A stretch of DNA of 64,000 nucleotides. It comes from Myroides odoratimimus. GTDB lineage: Bacteria > Bacteroidota > Bacteroidia > Flavobacteriales > Flavobacteriaceae. Made by a program: the position numbers and the translations under genes. Numbering within the stretch: the first letter of the stretch is position 1; each line of letters starts with the position of its first letter. A model generated the notes under the pieces. The model saw only the letters and a program-made list of their open reading frames with translations, was not told the origin of the DNA and did not search any database. Location of the stretch: positions 62,001 to 126,000 of the forward strand of contig NZ_BCMQ01000001.1 of assembly GCF_001485415.1 (NCBI RefSeq), in the 5' to 3' direction. Shown in pieces: positions 35,993 to 46,283 of the stretch.

Positions 35993-37759
35993 TTAATTCT
36001 TTATTATTGCAACTATACTTTCTGTATCTATTCCACATAACTGTTGTTGTTCTAACACAGTTGCATGTTCTATAAATGTATCTTTTATTCCTAATATTTC
36101 TACCGCAATATGAGGATAATACTTGGTAACAAACTGGCTTACTATACTACCAAAACCTCCTATTACTGTTCCATCTTCTAATGTCACTATCCTTTCATGC
36201 TCCTGACAGATACGATGTAATACCTCCTCATTCAATGGTTTTACAAACATAAAGTGATAATGTGACCACTCAGTACTATCACAAAACTCCATTGCTCTAA
36301 CTACATTATTACCAATAGTTCCTGTAGAGATAAATGCAAATTTATCTCCTTTTTTGATTTGAGAAACACTTCCGACATTAATTTTCTCAAATGGCAATTT
36401 CCAAGAATATTCAATAACACCTTTTCCTCTAGGATAACGTATTGCTATCGGATGGTTTAGACCTAATTGAGCTGTATATAATAAATTGCGCAACTCTAAC
36501 TCATTTAAAGGTGCTGCAATAATCATATTAGGAATGCAATTTAAATAAGCAATATCATACACCCCTTGATGTGTAGCACCATCCTCCCCCACTAATCCTG
36601 CTCTATCTAAACAAAATATAACAGGAAGATTCTGTAGAGCTACATCATGGATTACCTGATCATATGCACGTTGTAAAAAAGTAGAATATATAGCACAGAA
36701 CGGTATTAGACCTTCTGTAGCCATACCTGCAGCTAATGTCACAGCGTGTTGTTCTGCTATCCCTACATCTATTGCTCTATCTGGATAGGCATCCATCATA
36801 AACTTTAATGAACTACCCGTAGGCATCGCAGGAGTAATACCTACTATCTTATCATTAGCCTCTGCAAGCTCGACCAAAGTCAATCCAAAAACATCTTGAA
36901 ACTTAGAAGGAAACTCGCTTTCTTTTTTAGGTATTAACTCTCCTGTGTCTTTATTAAACTTACCAGGAGCGTGGTATTTTACCTGATCTTCTTCTGCTTG
37001 TTTTAGCCCTTTTCCTTTTGTTGTAATAACATGTAGAAACTTAGGCCCTTTTATATTCTTTAATCTTTCGAGTTCTTTTATCAATCTAGGTAAATCATGG
37101 CCATCTATTGGTCCGTGATAATCAAAGTTTAGAGACTTAATCATATTATTTGCCCGTGGATTACTTCCATCCTTTACTGCTGTCAAATAATCTTTTAATG
37201 CGCCTACACTAGGATCTATACCTATAGCATTATCATTAAGCACCACCAGCATATTAGTATCTGTCACACCAGCATGATTCAATCCTTCAAACGCCATTCC
37301 TGACGCAATAGACGCATCACCAACAACGGCAATATGACATCTATCTTCTTCCCCTTTTAACTTAGCTGCGATAGCCATACCTAAAATAGCAGAAATAGCA
37401 GTAGAAGAATGTCCTACTCCAAAAGCATCATAAACACTCTCCTCTCTTAAAGGGAATCCACTAATACCACCTTTTTGTCTATTGGTATGGAATGCTTGTT
37501 GTCTACCTGTTAGTAGTTTATGCCCATATGCTTGATGTCCAACATCCCAAACTAAATTATCGACAGGAGTATCAAATACATAATGTAGTGCAATCGTTAA
37601 TTCTACCACTCCTAAGCTCGCTCCTAGATGCCCTTCTTTACTAGCAACTATATCAATAATAAATTCTCTCAACTCCACAGCTAATTCTTTCAATTCTTCA
37701 ATTGTAAGTTTCTTTAAGTCAGCCGGAGTATTAATATGTTCAAGTAAGTTTTTAGACAT
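35993..37759 (-). CDS. dxs: 1-deoxy-D-xylulose-5-phosphate synthase
   Basis: Thiamine-diphosphate enzyme condensing pyruvate and glyceraldehyde-3-phosphate, the first step of the MEP isoprenoid pathway. The 588-residue protein has DVGHQAYGHKLLTGR (about 71-85), the ThDP site VGDASIASGMAFEGLNHAG (about 145-163, where the second Gly of the usual GDGA is Ala in GDAS) and the transketolase pyrimidine domain with EGLIPFCAIYSTFLQRAYDQ (about 350-369). It is slightly shorter than the roughly 620-residue enterobacterial enzyme. A -7 box on the minus strand (37777-37784) is 17 bases upstream. Confidence 0.96.
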   Translation of the reverse strand: MSKNLLEHINTPADLKKLTIEELKELAVELREFIIDIVASKEGHLGASLGVVELTIALHYVFDTPVDNLVWDVGHQAYGHKLLTGRQQAFHTNRQKGGISGFPLREESVYDAFGVGHSSTAISAILGMAIAAKLKGEEDRCHIAVVGDASIASGMAFEGLNHAGVTDTNMLVVLNDNAIGIDPSVGALKDYLTAVKDGSNPRANNMIKSLNFDYHGPIDGHDLPRLIKELERLKNIKGPKFLHVITTKGKGLKQAEEDQVKYHAPGKFNKDTGELIPKKESEFPSKFQDVFGLTLVELAEANDKIVGITPAMPTGSSLKFMMDAYPDRAIDVGIAEQHAVTLAAGMATEGLIPFCAIYSTFLQRAYDQVIHDVALQNLPVIFCLDRAGLVGEDGATHQGVYDIAYLNCIPNMIIAAPLNELELRNLLYTAQLGLNHPIAIRYPRGKGVIEYSWKLPFEKINVGSVSQIKKGDKFAFISTGTIGNNVVRAMEFCDSTEWSHYHFMFVKPLNEEVLHRICQEHERIVTLEDGTVIGGFGSIVSQFVTKYYPHIAVEILGIKDTFIEHATVLEQQQLCGIDTESIVAIIKN

Positions 37760-37776
37760 TCTAAATAAAATAAAAA

Positions 37777-37784
37777 CAAAATTA
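37777..37784 (-). promoter_or_regulatory. dxs: -7 box of dxs
   Basis: The minus strand reads TAATTTTG, 17 bases before the dxs ATG. It lies in the 72-base divergent gap shared with the deaminase gene. Confidence 0.45.
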
Positions 37785-37831
37785 CAATTTTGTTTTTACT
37801 TTTGAGTTTGCATTTATGTTAACACAAAAGA

Positions 37832-38275
37832 ATGGATACATTTTTCAATGATGAATATTTTATGCGCATTGCTTTAAGCGAAGCAAAAGAAGCGTATGAT
37901 AAGGGAGAAATTCCAGTAGGAGCAATCGTAGTTGCCAATAACCAAATTATAGCTAAAAGTCATAATTTGACAGAGCTATTACACGATGTAACTGCTCATG
38001 CAGAGATACAAGCTATCTCTTCTGCTGCTAATTACTTAAACGCTAAATATTTGAAAAACTGCACTTTATTCGTAACTTTAGAACCTTGCCAGATGTGTGC
38101 AGGAGCCCTTTATTGGAGTCAAATAACCAAAATTGTTTATGGTGCATCTGATGATAAAAGAGGATATAAAGCCATAGGAGGACAACTTCACCCTAGAACA
38201 GAAGTAGTCTCAGGTGTTCTTGAACAGGAATGCACTGCTTTAATGAAATCGTTTTTTGAAAATAAAAGAAAATAA
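37832..38275 (+). CDS. tadA: tRNA adenosine deaminase-like nucleoside deaminase
   Basis: Zinc-dependent deaminase that most likely converts adenosine 34 of tRNA-Arg to inosine (TadA); guanine deaminase relatives are an alternative. The 147-residue protein carries HAEIQAI (His and catalytic Glu, about 56-62) and PCQMCAGAL (two zinc cysteines, about 86-94), with TLEPCQMC spacing typical of TadA. The start ATG at 37832 fits MDTFFNDEYFMRIALSEA. It is divergent from dxs and 16 bases before the alpha-2-macroglobulin gene. Confidence 0.88.
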   Translation: MDTFFNDEYFMRIALSEAKEAYDKGEIPVGAIVVANNQIIAKSHNLTELLHDVTAHAEIQAISSAANYLNAKYLKNCTLFVTLEPCQMCAGALYWSQITKIVYGASDDKRGYKAIGGQLHPRTEVVSGVLEQECTALMKSFFENKRK

Positions 38276-38291
38276 AAAACTGCTTATAACT

Positions 38292-41200
38292 ATGAAATTC
38301 AGAAATCTACTTATCCTCATCTGTTGTGCATTTATAGCGCTCCAGTCTTGTAAAAAGAATGGGGATTTAAATGTCAACTTATCCAACCCTAAGCTTTTTA
38401 GTGAATATATACTAGCTTTTACAGCAGGTGTTATCTCTACTAAAGATCCTATCGATATCAGTATCCCAAAAAACTGGAAAAACTGGGCTCCTAATGAGGA
38501 GTTGGACAGCGACCTATTTACAATCACTCCAGCTGTAAAAGGAAAAGTAGTCTACTTACCTACAGACGTGATCCGTTTTATCCCATCTGAGCGATTAAAA
38601 CAAGATCAGAGGTATAATATTACTTTTCATTTAGACAAAGTTACAGAGACAGAAGATGCACTAAAGAACTTCTCTTTTATGGTGATGACTGTACCTCAGA
38701 CATTCCATACACAGTTATTAGACCTTCAGAGCGTATCAGATACAGAATATGTACTTAATGGCGTACTGACTACAAGTGATTGGTTAACTACTGCTGATGC
38801 TAAAAAAGTATTAACAGCAGTACAAGAAAAAAAGAACTTAGATCTAAAATTTGATAGTGATGATAAAACAGAAGCTAAAGAATTTAAGTTCACAATCAAT
38901 AAGATTAAGAGAACCCCTTCAGAATCATCGATTGATATCGTTATCAATGGTAAACCTGTAAATAACGCGGCTAAAAGCACTGAAGTACACACGGTACCTC
39001 AACAGAATTACTTTGATCACTTTAAGGTTGAGCCTGTTGTAGATGACGCACAAGCTTTTTGGATTAACTTTTCGAACCCTCTTAAGAAGAATCAAGACTT
39101 TAATGGTTTAATAGACTTAGAGAATAACGATGCAAAACTAACTTTCTCAACAGATGGAAACGTCTTAAAAGTATTTGCAGACAAACCGTTACAAGACAAA
39201 ATTAATATTAGAATCAGTTCAGGTATTGAAGATAACAAAGGAAATAAAACGCTGACTACAGAAGTAGTAGAGCTAAACTTCGGTATTCCTAAACCTGATG
39301 TACAACTGATCAACAGTGGTACAATATTACCTAGCTCAGAAAATTTAAAAATAAACTTTAGAGCTACTACACTAAAAGCTGTAGATGTAAAAGTTTACAA
39401 AATATACGAAAACAATATTCTTCAATTCTTACAAGAGAATAATATAGATGGAAAATACAGCCTTAACAGAGTGGCTGATCCTATCGCAAAAACTACGATT
39501 AAACTGACAAATGCGAATCCTAAAGCATTAATGCAGTACAATACTTATGCCTTAGACTTATCTACTCTTATTAGTCCTGATCCAGGAGCGATATACAGAG
39601 TGGAGTTCTCTTTTGATCGTTCGTATTCATTATATGGGTGTGCTGAGAGTCAAGACAGCGAGACTACAGATGAGGATATAGAAGAAAATACAGATGAGGA
39701 ACTAAATCAAGATGATGAGTATTATGATGATGATTACTACTATTACTATAACTGGAGTGAGAAAGATGACCCATGTTCTCAATCTTACTACTACTATCAC
39801 GAGAAAGCAGCTACTAATGTATTAGCTACTGACTTAGGTGTAATCATTAAAGGTGGTAATAATAATATCTATACAACAATTGTTACGAATCTGATTACAA
39901 CAGATCCTGTTGCGGCAGCGACAGTAGAATTCTATACGTATAGACAACAATTAATTACTTCTGCTAAGACTGATACTAACGGTATTCTTATTGTTAACCT
40001 AGAGAAAAAGAAACCTGCCTTTGCTATTATAAAAGATGATAGAAATACAACTTATGTAAAAATAGATGAGGCAAACTCTCTATCTATGAGTAACTATGAT
40101 GTAGATGGTACTACGTTACAAAAAGGTATCAATGGATATATCTATACTGAAAGAGGAGTATGGAGACCAGGAGACAACATTTACCTAGATTTCATTCTTG
40201 ATGATCTAGCTAATCCTCTACCTGCTAACCACCCGATCAAACTAACTTTCTCTGATCCTTACGGGAAAGTAGTAGATCAGATAGTACAGAAAAAGAATGC
40301 TAATAATCACTATGCTTATGTCTTAAAAACAAACCCTGAATCTCTTACAGGGAATTGGCAGGCAGTTGTAAGTGTAGGAGGTGCTAAATTCTACAAGCAA
40401 ATTAAAATTGAAACGATAAAACCGAATCGTTTAAAGATTAAAAACACAATCGAAGGCAAAACTGTTTACAGCAATAGTAACAGTGCTAGAGTCGACTATA
40501 ATGTACAATGGTTACAAGGAAGTGTTGCTAAAAACCTAAAAGCAGAAGTAACCCTAAAGTTACTTCCACAAGCAACAACTTTCTCTAACTATAAAACATA
40601 TTCGTTTAGTAACAGCTTGAGTTCTTATGGTTCTCAAGAGATAAATGCTTTCTCAGGATCAACAGACTTTGAAGGTGACTTCTCATTTTCTGTTAATCTA
40701 AATAATATACCAGAAAACACAGGAATGCTAAAAGCAATCTTTACTTCTAAGGTATACGAGAACGGAGGTGATGTATCTACTGATGTATCTACAGCTACGA
40801 TCTCTCCATACAATACCTATGTAGGGATAAAGGCACCTGATGCTAATAAATATGGTTATTATCAAACAGACGAACCTCTTAAATTCTCTTTTGTAACTTT
40901 GAATGCACAAGGGGCTCCGAAGTCTCATGATATCAACGTAACTGTTTATAGAAAAAAAGGGTATTGGTGGTGGAGCTCTAATAACAACGGAGCTTCTAGC
41001 TACAGTAGTTCAGACTACTACTCTGTGTATAAAGATGCGGTAGATTACACGACATCTTCTAACGGTACAGCTACTATGTCTCTGACTATTCCAGAACAGG
41101 ATTGGGGTACTTATGAGATTGTAGCGCGTGATAAATACGGTAAACATATTGCCTCTTCTGTGGTATATGTAGACTACCCTTATTGGTCTGGTAAAACCAA

Positions 41201-43817
41201 ACATTCACAAGGAAAAGAAGCTACAGTATTAGCCCTAGCTACAGATAAAAAAGATTATAATACAGGAGAGAAGATAAAACTATCTTTCCCATCTAGTGAA
41301 GGTGGTAGAGCATTAATCTCTATAGAGAATGGATCTACTGTATTAGAGACACATTGGGTGAAAACTCAAAAAGGAGAAACGACATTCGAAATCGCTACTA
41401 CAGAAGCGATGTCGCCTAATGTATATATCAATGTATCTGCTATACAGCCACATGCTTCTACGTTAAATAACTCTCCTATACGTATGTATGGAGTAGCTCC
41501 TATCAATGTATACAATAAGAAAACTAAGCTAGAGCCTGTTCTGACTATACCTGACAAACTAAAGCCTGAACAAGAATTCACTGTTCAAGTAAAAGAAAAG
41601 GCAGGTCAAAAAATGACTTATACTATAGCGATAGTAGAGGACGGTCTACTAGATCTAACACGTTTTAAGACTCCTAACCCTTGGGATAACTTCTATAGCA
41701 AAACTGCTCTAGGTGTGCGTACCTGGGATATCTACGACAACGTTATTGGAGCTTATGGTGGTGCTATTAATCAAGTATTCAGCATAGGGGGAGATGAAGA
41801 CCTTGGAGCTGGTCAAGTGAAGAAAGCAAATAGGTTTAAACCGGTTGTTATCCACTTAGGACCATTCGTTCTTGATGGAGGCAAAACTGGAACTCATAAA
41901 GTAAAACTACCTAAGTACATAGGATCAGTTCGTACGATGGTAGTTGCTTCTAATGTAGCTACTAAAGCATACGGAAGTGTAGAGAAAACGGTCAAAGTAA
42001 ACAACCCTCTGATGATATTAGGTTCTCTTCCTAGAAGAGCTGTACCAGGAGAGAAAGTAACGCTACCGATCACAGTATTCGCTATGGAAAGTCATGTGAA
42101 AAATGTAACTGTAAAAGTAAAAACAGATGACAAGTTTAAGATTCAGAATAATGCTACACAGGAAATAACATTCAGTGAACCTGACGAAAAAGTAGTGTAC
42201 TGTGACCTAGAAGTACAACAAAAAACAGGTATTTCTAAGATAGAAATAGAAGCTATATCTGGTAAAGAGAGAGCTACTTATGTAGTAGAGTTAGATGTAC
42301 TAAATCCTAATCCTGTCACTGTGAAGACAGAAGATATCGTATTAGAACCAAACAGTACAAATAAAATCGAATGGGAGAAGTTTGGAGTGACAGGTAGTAA
42401 TAAAGCTACTCTAGAGCTATCTACTTTCCCTGGTATTAACCTAACATCTAGATTAAACTTCTTGATTAAATATCCTCACGGATGTAGTGAGCAGGTGACT
42501 TCTGGAGTATTCCCTCAGATCTTCTTAGAAGACTTAGTTTATGTAAGTAAGAGCAAAAAAGAAAGTCTACAGCGCAATATCAACGAAGGGTTAAAGACAT
42601 TAGCTCAACGTCAGATGGCAGATGGTAGCTTTAGATACTGGAGCAGTGATTCTTATTCTGATGACTGGACTACTTCATACATCTTACACTTCTTAATCGA
42701 AGCTGAGAAAAGAGGATATGCACTACCTATTGGAAGTAAAGCTAATGCAATCGCTTATCAACAAAAAGCAGTAAGATCATGGTCATACAGCAGTCGTTAT
42801 AACAATGATATTGCGCAGGCTTATAGATTATACACATTAGCACTAGCAGGTAATGCTGACTTAGCTTCTATGAATAGGCTAAGAGAGACTACAGGTATTT
42901 CTGCTGATACGAAGTTACGTCTAGCAGCAGCCTATGCTTTAGCGGGTCAAAAAGAAGCTGCTAATAAACTAATAGCAAGCTCACCTATTATAGAGAATAA
43001 TCAATCTCAGTATTACTATTATGGTTCTTATGAGAGAAGATTAGCTATGGCATTAGAAACACTTATTCTGACTAAATCGAATAATAAGTTAATGCATGAA
43101 TATGCAAACACATTGGCAAAAAGATTAGGTTCTAATACATGGATGAGTACACAGAGTACAGCATTCGGACTGAACGTAATCTCTGCTTATGTAAAGAATA
43201 ATAAATCAAAAGAAGGTATCAATGTAGACTTCACAAATAACGGAACGACTACAAATGCTACAACAAAAAACAATATGTATGAGTATGACTTTAAAACGAT
43301 ATCTTCTACTAATGAAGTTAGTTTAGTCAATAAGAACACATCTACTGTTTATGCTCGTGTGGCTTATAGTGGTATCCTTCCAGTAGGAAAAGAATTGACA
43401 GACGAAAGTAATATCAGTATTCGCACCTCGTTTAGAGATGCAAGTCAGCAAGTAATTAACCCTACTCAGTTGAGCCAAGGAACAGAGTTCTCTGCTTATA
43501 TTACGATTACGAATACTACTGTTAACAGTATTGATAATGTAGCATTGACACAGATTATCCCATCTGGATGGGAGATTGTAAACCTGAGATACACAGATGC
43601 TGGTGAAGTGAGTAATCCTGTACAACACACAGATATCAGAGATGACCGTTCTAACTTCTACTTCAGTCTTAATCCAAGAGAGACAAAGACATTAAGAGTG
43701 GTATTAAATGCATCTTACCTAGGTAAGTATTATATGCCAGGAGTCTATGCAGAAGCGATGTATGACAATTCATACAGATGCCGTACAGCAGGACAATGGA
43801 TAGAAGTAGTAAAATAA
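38292..43817 (+). CDS. Alpha-2-macroglobulin family lipoprotein with thioester motif
   Basis: Bacterial alpha-2-macroglobulins trap foreign proteases through a bait region and a reactive thioester. From ATG 38292 the product has about 1841 residues and a lipoprotein signal (LLILICCAFIALQSC). The upstream in-frame start (38256) overlaps tadA and lacks this signal. A Tyr/Asp/Glu-rich tract lies at about 453-500 (DDDYYYYYNW). MG-type beta domains run through the middle, including GYIYTERGVWRPGDNIYLDF. The thioester motif is PHGCSEQ with Cys at about 1398 and the thioester domain (about 1390-1690) follows. The C-terminus is a beta domain ending RTAGQWIEVVK. It pairs with pbpC, as in E. coli yfhM-pbpC. 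Confidence 0.92.
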   Translation: MKFRNLLILICCAFIALQSCKKNGDLNVNLSNPKLFSEYILAFTAGVISTKDPIDISIPKNWKNWAPNEELDSDLFTITPAVKGKVVYLPTDVIRFIPSERLKQDQRYNITFHLDKVTETEDALKNFSFMVMTVPQTFHTQLLDLQSVSDTEYVLNGVLTTSDWLTTADAKKVLTAVQEKKNLDLKFDSDDKTEAKEFKFTINKIKRTPSESSIDIVINGKPVNNAAKSTEVHTVPQQNYFDHFKVEPVVDDAQAFWINFSNPLKKNQDFNGLIDLENNDAKLTFSTDGNVLKVFADKPLQDKINIRISSGIEDNKGNKTLTTEVVELNFGIPKPDVQLINSGTILPSSENLKINFRATTLKAVDVKVYKIYENNILQFLQENNIDGKYSLNRVADPIAKTTIKLTNANPKALMQYNTYALDLSTLISPDPGAIYRVEFSFDRSYSLYGCAESQDSETTDEDIEENTDEELNQDDEYYDDDYYYYYNWSEKDDPCSQSYYYYHEKAATNVLATDLGVIIKGGNNNIYTTIVTNLITTDPVAAATVEFYTYRQQLITSAKTDTNGILIVNLEKKKPAFAIIKDDRNTTYVKIDEANSLSMSNYDVDGTTLQKGINGYIYTERGVWRPGDNIYLDFILDDLANPLPANHPIKLTFSDPYGKVVDQIVQKKNANNHYAYVLKTNPESLTGNWQAVVSVGGAKFYKQIKIETIKPNRLKIKNTIEGKTVYSNSNSARVDYNVQWLQGSVAKNLKAEVTLKLLPQATTFSNYKTYSFSNSLSSYGSQEINAFSGSTDFEGDFSFSVNLNNIPENTGMLKAIFTSKVYENGGDVSTDVSTATISPYNTYVGIKAPDANKYGYYQTDEPLKFSFVTLNAQGAPKSHDINVTVYRKKGYWWWSSNNNGASSYSSSDYYSVYKDAVDYTTSSNGTATMSLTIPEQDWGTYEIVARDKYGKHIASSVVYVDYPYWSGKTKHSQGKEATVLALATDKKDYNTGEKIKLSFPSSEGGRALISIENGSTVLETHWVKTQKGETTFEIATTEAMSPNVYINVSAIQPHASTLNNSPIRMYGVAPINVYNKKTKLEPVLTIPDKLKPEQEFTVQVKEKAGQKMTYTIAIVEDGLLDLTRFKTPNPWDNFYSKTALGVRTWDIYDNVIGAYGGAINQVFSIGGDEDLGAGQVKKANRFKPVVIHLGPFVLDGGKTGTHKVKLPKYIGSVRTMVVASNVATKAYGSVEKTVKVNNPLMILGSLPRRAVPGEKVTLPITVFAMESHVKNVTVKVKTDDKFKIQNNATQEITFSEPDEKVVYCDLEVQQKTGISKIEIEAISGKERATYVVELDVLNPNPVTVKTEDIVLEPNSTNKIEWEKFGVTGSNKATLELSTFPGINLTSRLNFLIKYPHGCSEQVTSGVFPQIFLEDLVYVSKSKKESLQRNINEGLKTLAQRQMADGSFRYWSSDSYSDDWTTSYILHFLIEAEKRGYALPIGSKANAIAYQQKAVRSWSYSSRYNNDIAQAYRLYTLALAGNADLASMNRLRETTGISADTKLRLAAAYALAGQKEAANKLIASSPIIENNQSQYYYYGSYERRLAMALETLILTKSNNKLMHEYANTLAKRLGSNTWMSTQSTAFGLNVISAYVKNNKSKEGINVDFTNNGTTTNATTKNNMYEYDFKTISSTNEVSLVNKNTSTVYARVAYSGILPVGKELTDESNISIRTSFRDASQQVINPTQLSQGTEFSAYITITNTTVNSIDNVALTQIIPSGWEIVNLRYTDAGEVSNPVQHTDIRDDRSNFYFSLNPRETKTLRVVLNASYLGKYYMPGVYAEAMYDNSYRCRTAGQWIEVVK

Positions 43818-43837
43818 TAAATAGACAATCATTAAAT

Positions 43838-43872
43838 AAATACAGGGAAACAAAATTCCCTGTATTTTTATT
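43838..43872 (+). terminator. Hairpin between the alpha-2-macroglobulin and pbpC genes
   Basis: Perfect 8-bp stem TACAGGGA/TCCCTGTA (43841-43848 with 43857-43864), then TTTTTATTTTAT. It ends five bases before the pbpC ATG, so it could act as a terminator or attenuator that lowers pbpC expression relative to its neighbour. Confidence 0.65.
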
Positions 43873-43876
43873 TTAT

Positions 43877-46255
43877 ATGAAATTGAAACTTAACTTGAAT
43901 TGGAAAACATGGTCTTTAAAGAGAAAAGTGATGACAATCATCGCTTCTATTCTCTTAGCACTCTATTACTTTTCGCTTCCTAGCGAATTGTTTACTAAAC
44001 CCTATTCCACCGTAATAGAAAGTAATGATAATAAACTTCTTGGCGCACAGATAGCCACTGATGGACAATGGCGTTTCCCAGAAGTAGACTCTGTACCTCA
44101 TAAGTTTAAGGAGTGTATTATTGCCTTCGAAGACGAATACTTTTACTATCACTGGGGAGTTAACCCCGTGTCAATGATAAAAGCCTTTAGAGCTAATCTT
44201 CAGTCTGACAAGGTAGTCAGAGGAGGAAGTACACTTACACAGCAGACTATTCGTCTATCTAGAGATGGTAAGAAACGAAGCTATTCAGAGAAACTTATTG
44301 AAGCGATACAAGCTACTCGCCTAGAGTTTAAGTATAGTAAGGATAGAATATTAAGCCTATACGCATCGCATGCCCCTTTTGGAGGTAATGTGGTAGGTAT
44401 AGAAGTAGCAGCTTGGCGTTATTTTGGGACAACACCAGAACAGTTATCTTGGGCAGAGAGTGCTACATTAGCAGTGTTACCAAACGCTCCAAGCTTAATA
44501 TACCCAGGAAAGAACCAAGAAACATTACTTAAAAAAAGAAATGCCTTACTGAAAAAGTTACTAGACAAAGGCACTTTTGATGAGAGCACCTATCTACTAG
44601 CATTAGAAGAGCCTCTACCTCAGAAGCCTCATGAGCTACCTCAGATAGCACCTCACCTATTACAGTATGTAGCTAAGACAAATAGTCAAGAGAGAAATCA
44701 TACTACGATAGACTATAATATTCAACAACGTGTCAATGATATCGTGAAGGGGTATTATTTTAATTATAGTCAAACAGAAATCTATAATATGGCTGTTATC
44801 GTCATAGATGTAGAAACACGTGATATCATCAGCTATGTAGGAAATACCCCTACTACAGTACAACATAAAAAAGATGTAGACATCATCCATGCACAGCGCA
44901 GTACAGCGAGTATCATTAAACCCTTCTTGTACGCGAGTATGCTAGATGATGCAGAACTCCTACCCAAAACATTAGCTGCTGATATACCTGTAGTGATATC
45001 GGGCTATAAACCTGAGAACTTTAATAGCTCTTATGAAGGAGCAGTACCAGCAGACGAAGCCTTATTTAGATCACTAAATATTCCTTTTGTATTAATGCTT
45101 CAGAAATATGGTATCTATAGATTCTATAATCAATTGCAAAACTTGGGCTTTAAATCTATTTCTAAACACCCTAATCACTATGGTCTATCCCTGATATTAG
45201 GAGGAGCGGAGAGCAATCTATGGGAGATAACGAAAGCATATACAGGACTAGCTTCTACCCTTAACTATTACAATAGAACAAAAGGTCAATATAGAAGCAA
45301 CGAAATACAAGACTTAAACTGGAATAAAAACATTCAGCTTGACTTTGGACAGGATAGCAAAGAGAAAGCACATCTTGGCGCAGGAGCTATTTACAACACT
45401 TTTAAAGCACTTACACAAGTTAATCGACCAGAAGGAGATGAAGCATGGAGATACTATGACTCATCGCTTAAAATAGCTTGGAAGACAGGTACAAGCTTTG
45501 GAGGTAGAGATGCATGGGCAGTCGGTGTTAATAAAAAGTATGTAGTAGGTATCTGGGTAGGGAATGCCTCAGGAGAAGGTCGTCCATCTATCAGTGGAGT
45601 GCGTATGGCTGGTCCTATACTATTTGACGTATTTAATTTATTACCACGTACGAGCTGGTTTGAACAACCGTTAAACGACATGGAAGAGATAGAAGTATGT
45701 ACCCAATCAGGATACCTAGCTGGCCCATACTGTGACAAGAGAACAGAACTAGTACCTTATCGTGCTAAAAAGACGGAGCTATGCCCTTATCACAAACTTG
45801 TTCACCTAGATCAGTCAATGAGCTATCAGGTCAACAGTATGTGTGAACCCATTGACAATATCATGAATCAACCTTGGTTCATCTTGCCTCCGACTATGGC
45901 TCACTTCTATAAGCGACATCACAGTGATTATAAGGACTTACCTCCTTATAGACCTGACTGTATAGATTATAGCACACAGAATACGACAGAGTTTATCTAT
46001 CCTAAGCACAATGATCTAATCTATCTAACTAAAGACTTCTATTCTAATGTGCAGCCCTTTATAGCTAAAGCAGCGACTAGCAATCCTGCCAAAACACTAT
46101 ACTGGTACCTAGATGAAGAATACTTAGGCGAGACTTCATTATTTCATGAGCAAGCTATACAAGCAGATCCAGGCATACACTATTTAACCATAGTAGATGC
46201 TGATGGAAATACTAAAACGATTCAAATCACATTAGAACTCAGTAGCCCTAAATAA
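43877..46255 (+). CDS. pbpC: Penicillin-binding protein 1C
   Basis: Bifunctional peptidoglycan synthase repairing or extending the wall. From ATG 43877 it has 792 residues: a membrane anchor (about 20-36), the glycosyltransferase domain with FEDEYFYYHWGV (about 80-91) and RGGSTLTQQTIRLSR (about 115-129), then the transpeptidase with SIIKPF (SxxK), SLN and KTGTSFGG. A C-terminal BiPBP_C-like domain (about 700-790) closes it. The class is 1C because of this tail and the A2M partner. The longer open frame upstream overlaps the macroglobulin gene and is not used. Confidence 0.95.
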   Translation: MKLKLNLNWKTWSLKRKVMTIIASILLALYYFSLPSELFTKPYSTVIESNDNKLLGAQIATDGQWRFPEVDSVPHKFKECIIAFEDEYFYYHWGVNPVSMIKAFRANLQSDKVVRGGSTLTQQTIRLSRDGKKRSYSEKLIEAIQATRLEFKYSKDRILSLYASHAPFGGNVVGIEVAAWRYFGTTPEQLSWAESATLAVLPNAPSLIYPGKNQETLLKKRNALLKKLLDKGTFDESTYLLALEEPLPQKPHELPQIAPHLLQYVAKTNSQERNHTTIDYNIQQRVNDIVKGYYFNYSQTEIYNMAVIVIDVETRDIISYVGNTPTTVQHKKDVDIIHAQRSTASIIKPFLYASMLDDAELLPKTLAADIPVVISGYKPENFNSSYEGAVPADEALFRSLNIPFVLMLQKYGIYRFYNQLQNLGFKSISKHPNHYGLSLILGGAESNLWEITKAYTGLASTLNYYNRTKGQYRSNEIQDLNWNKNIQLDFGQDSKEKAHLGAGAIYNTFKALTQVNRPEGDEAWRYYDSSLKIAWKTGTSFGGRDAWAVGVNKKYVVGIWVGNASGEGRPSISGVRMAGPILFDVFNLLPRTSWFEQPLNDMEEIEVCTQSGYLAGPYCDKRTELVPYRAKKTELCPYHKLVHLDQSMSYQVNSMCEPIDNIMNQPWFILPPTMAHFYKRHHSDYKDLPPYRPDCIDYSTQNTTEFIYPKHNDLIYLTKDFYSNVQPFIAKAATSNPAKTLYWYLDEEYLGETSLFHEQAIQADPGIHYLTIVDADGNTKTIQITLELSSPK

Positions 46256-46257
46256 AA

Positions 46258-46283
46258 TAGAGGAGCTAAACATAGCTCCTCTA
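46258..46283. terminator. Hairpin after pbpC
   Basis: Perfect 11-bp stem TAGAGGAGCTA/TAGCTCCTCTA with an AACA loop, two bases after the stop. No U-run follows, so it may stabilise the 3' end and not terminate by itself. Confidence 0.5.

Noticed and set aside
38256..38291. Earlier start for the alpha-2-macroglobulin gene
   Set aside because: It overlaps the end of the deaminase gene and disrupts the lipoprotein signal that begins at 38292.
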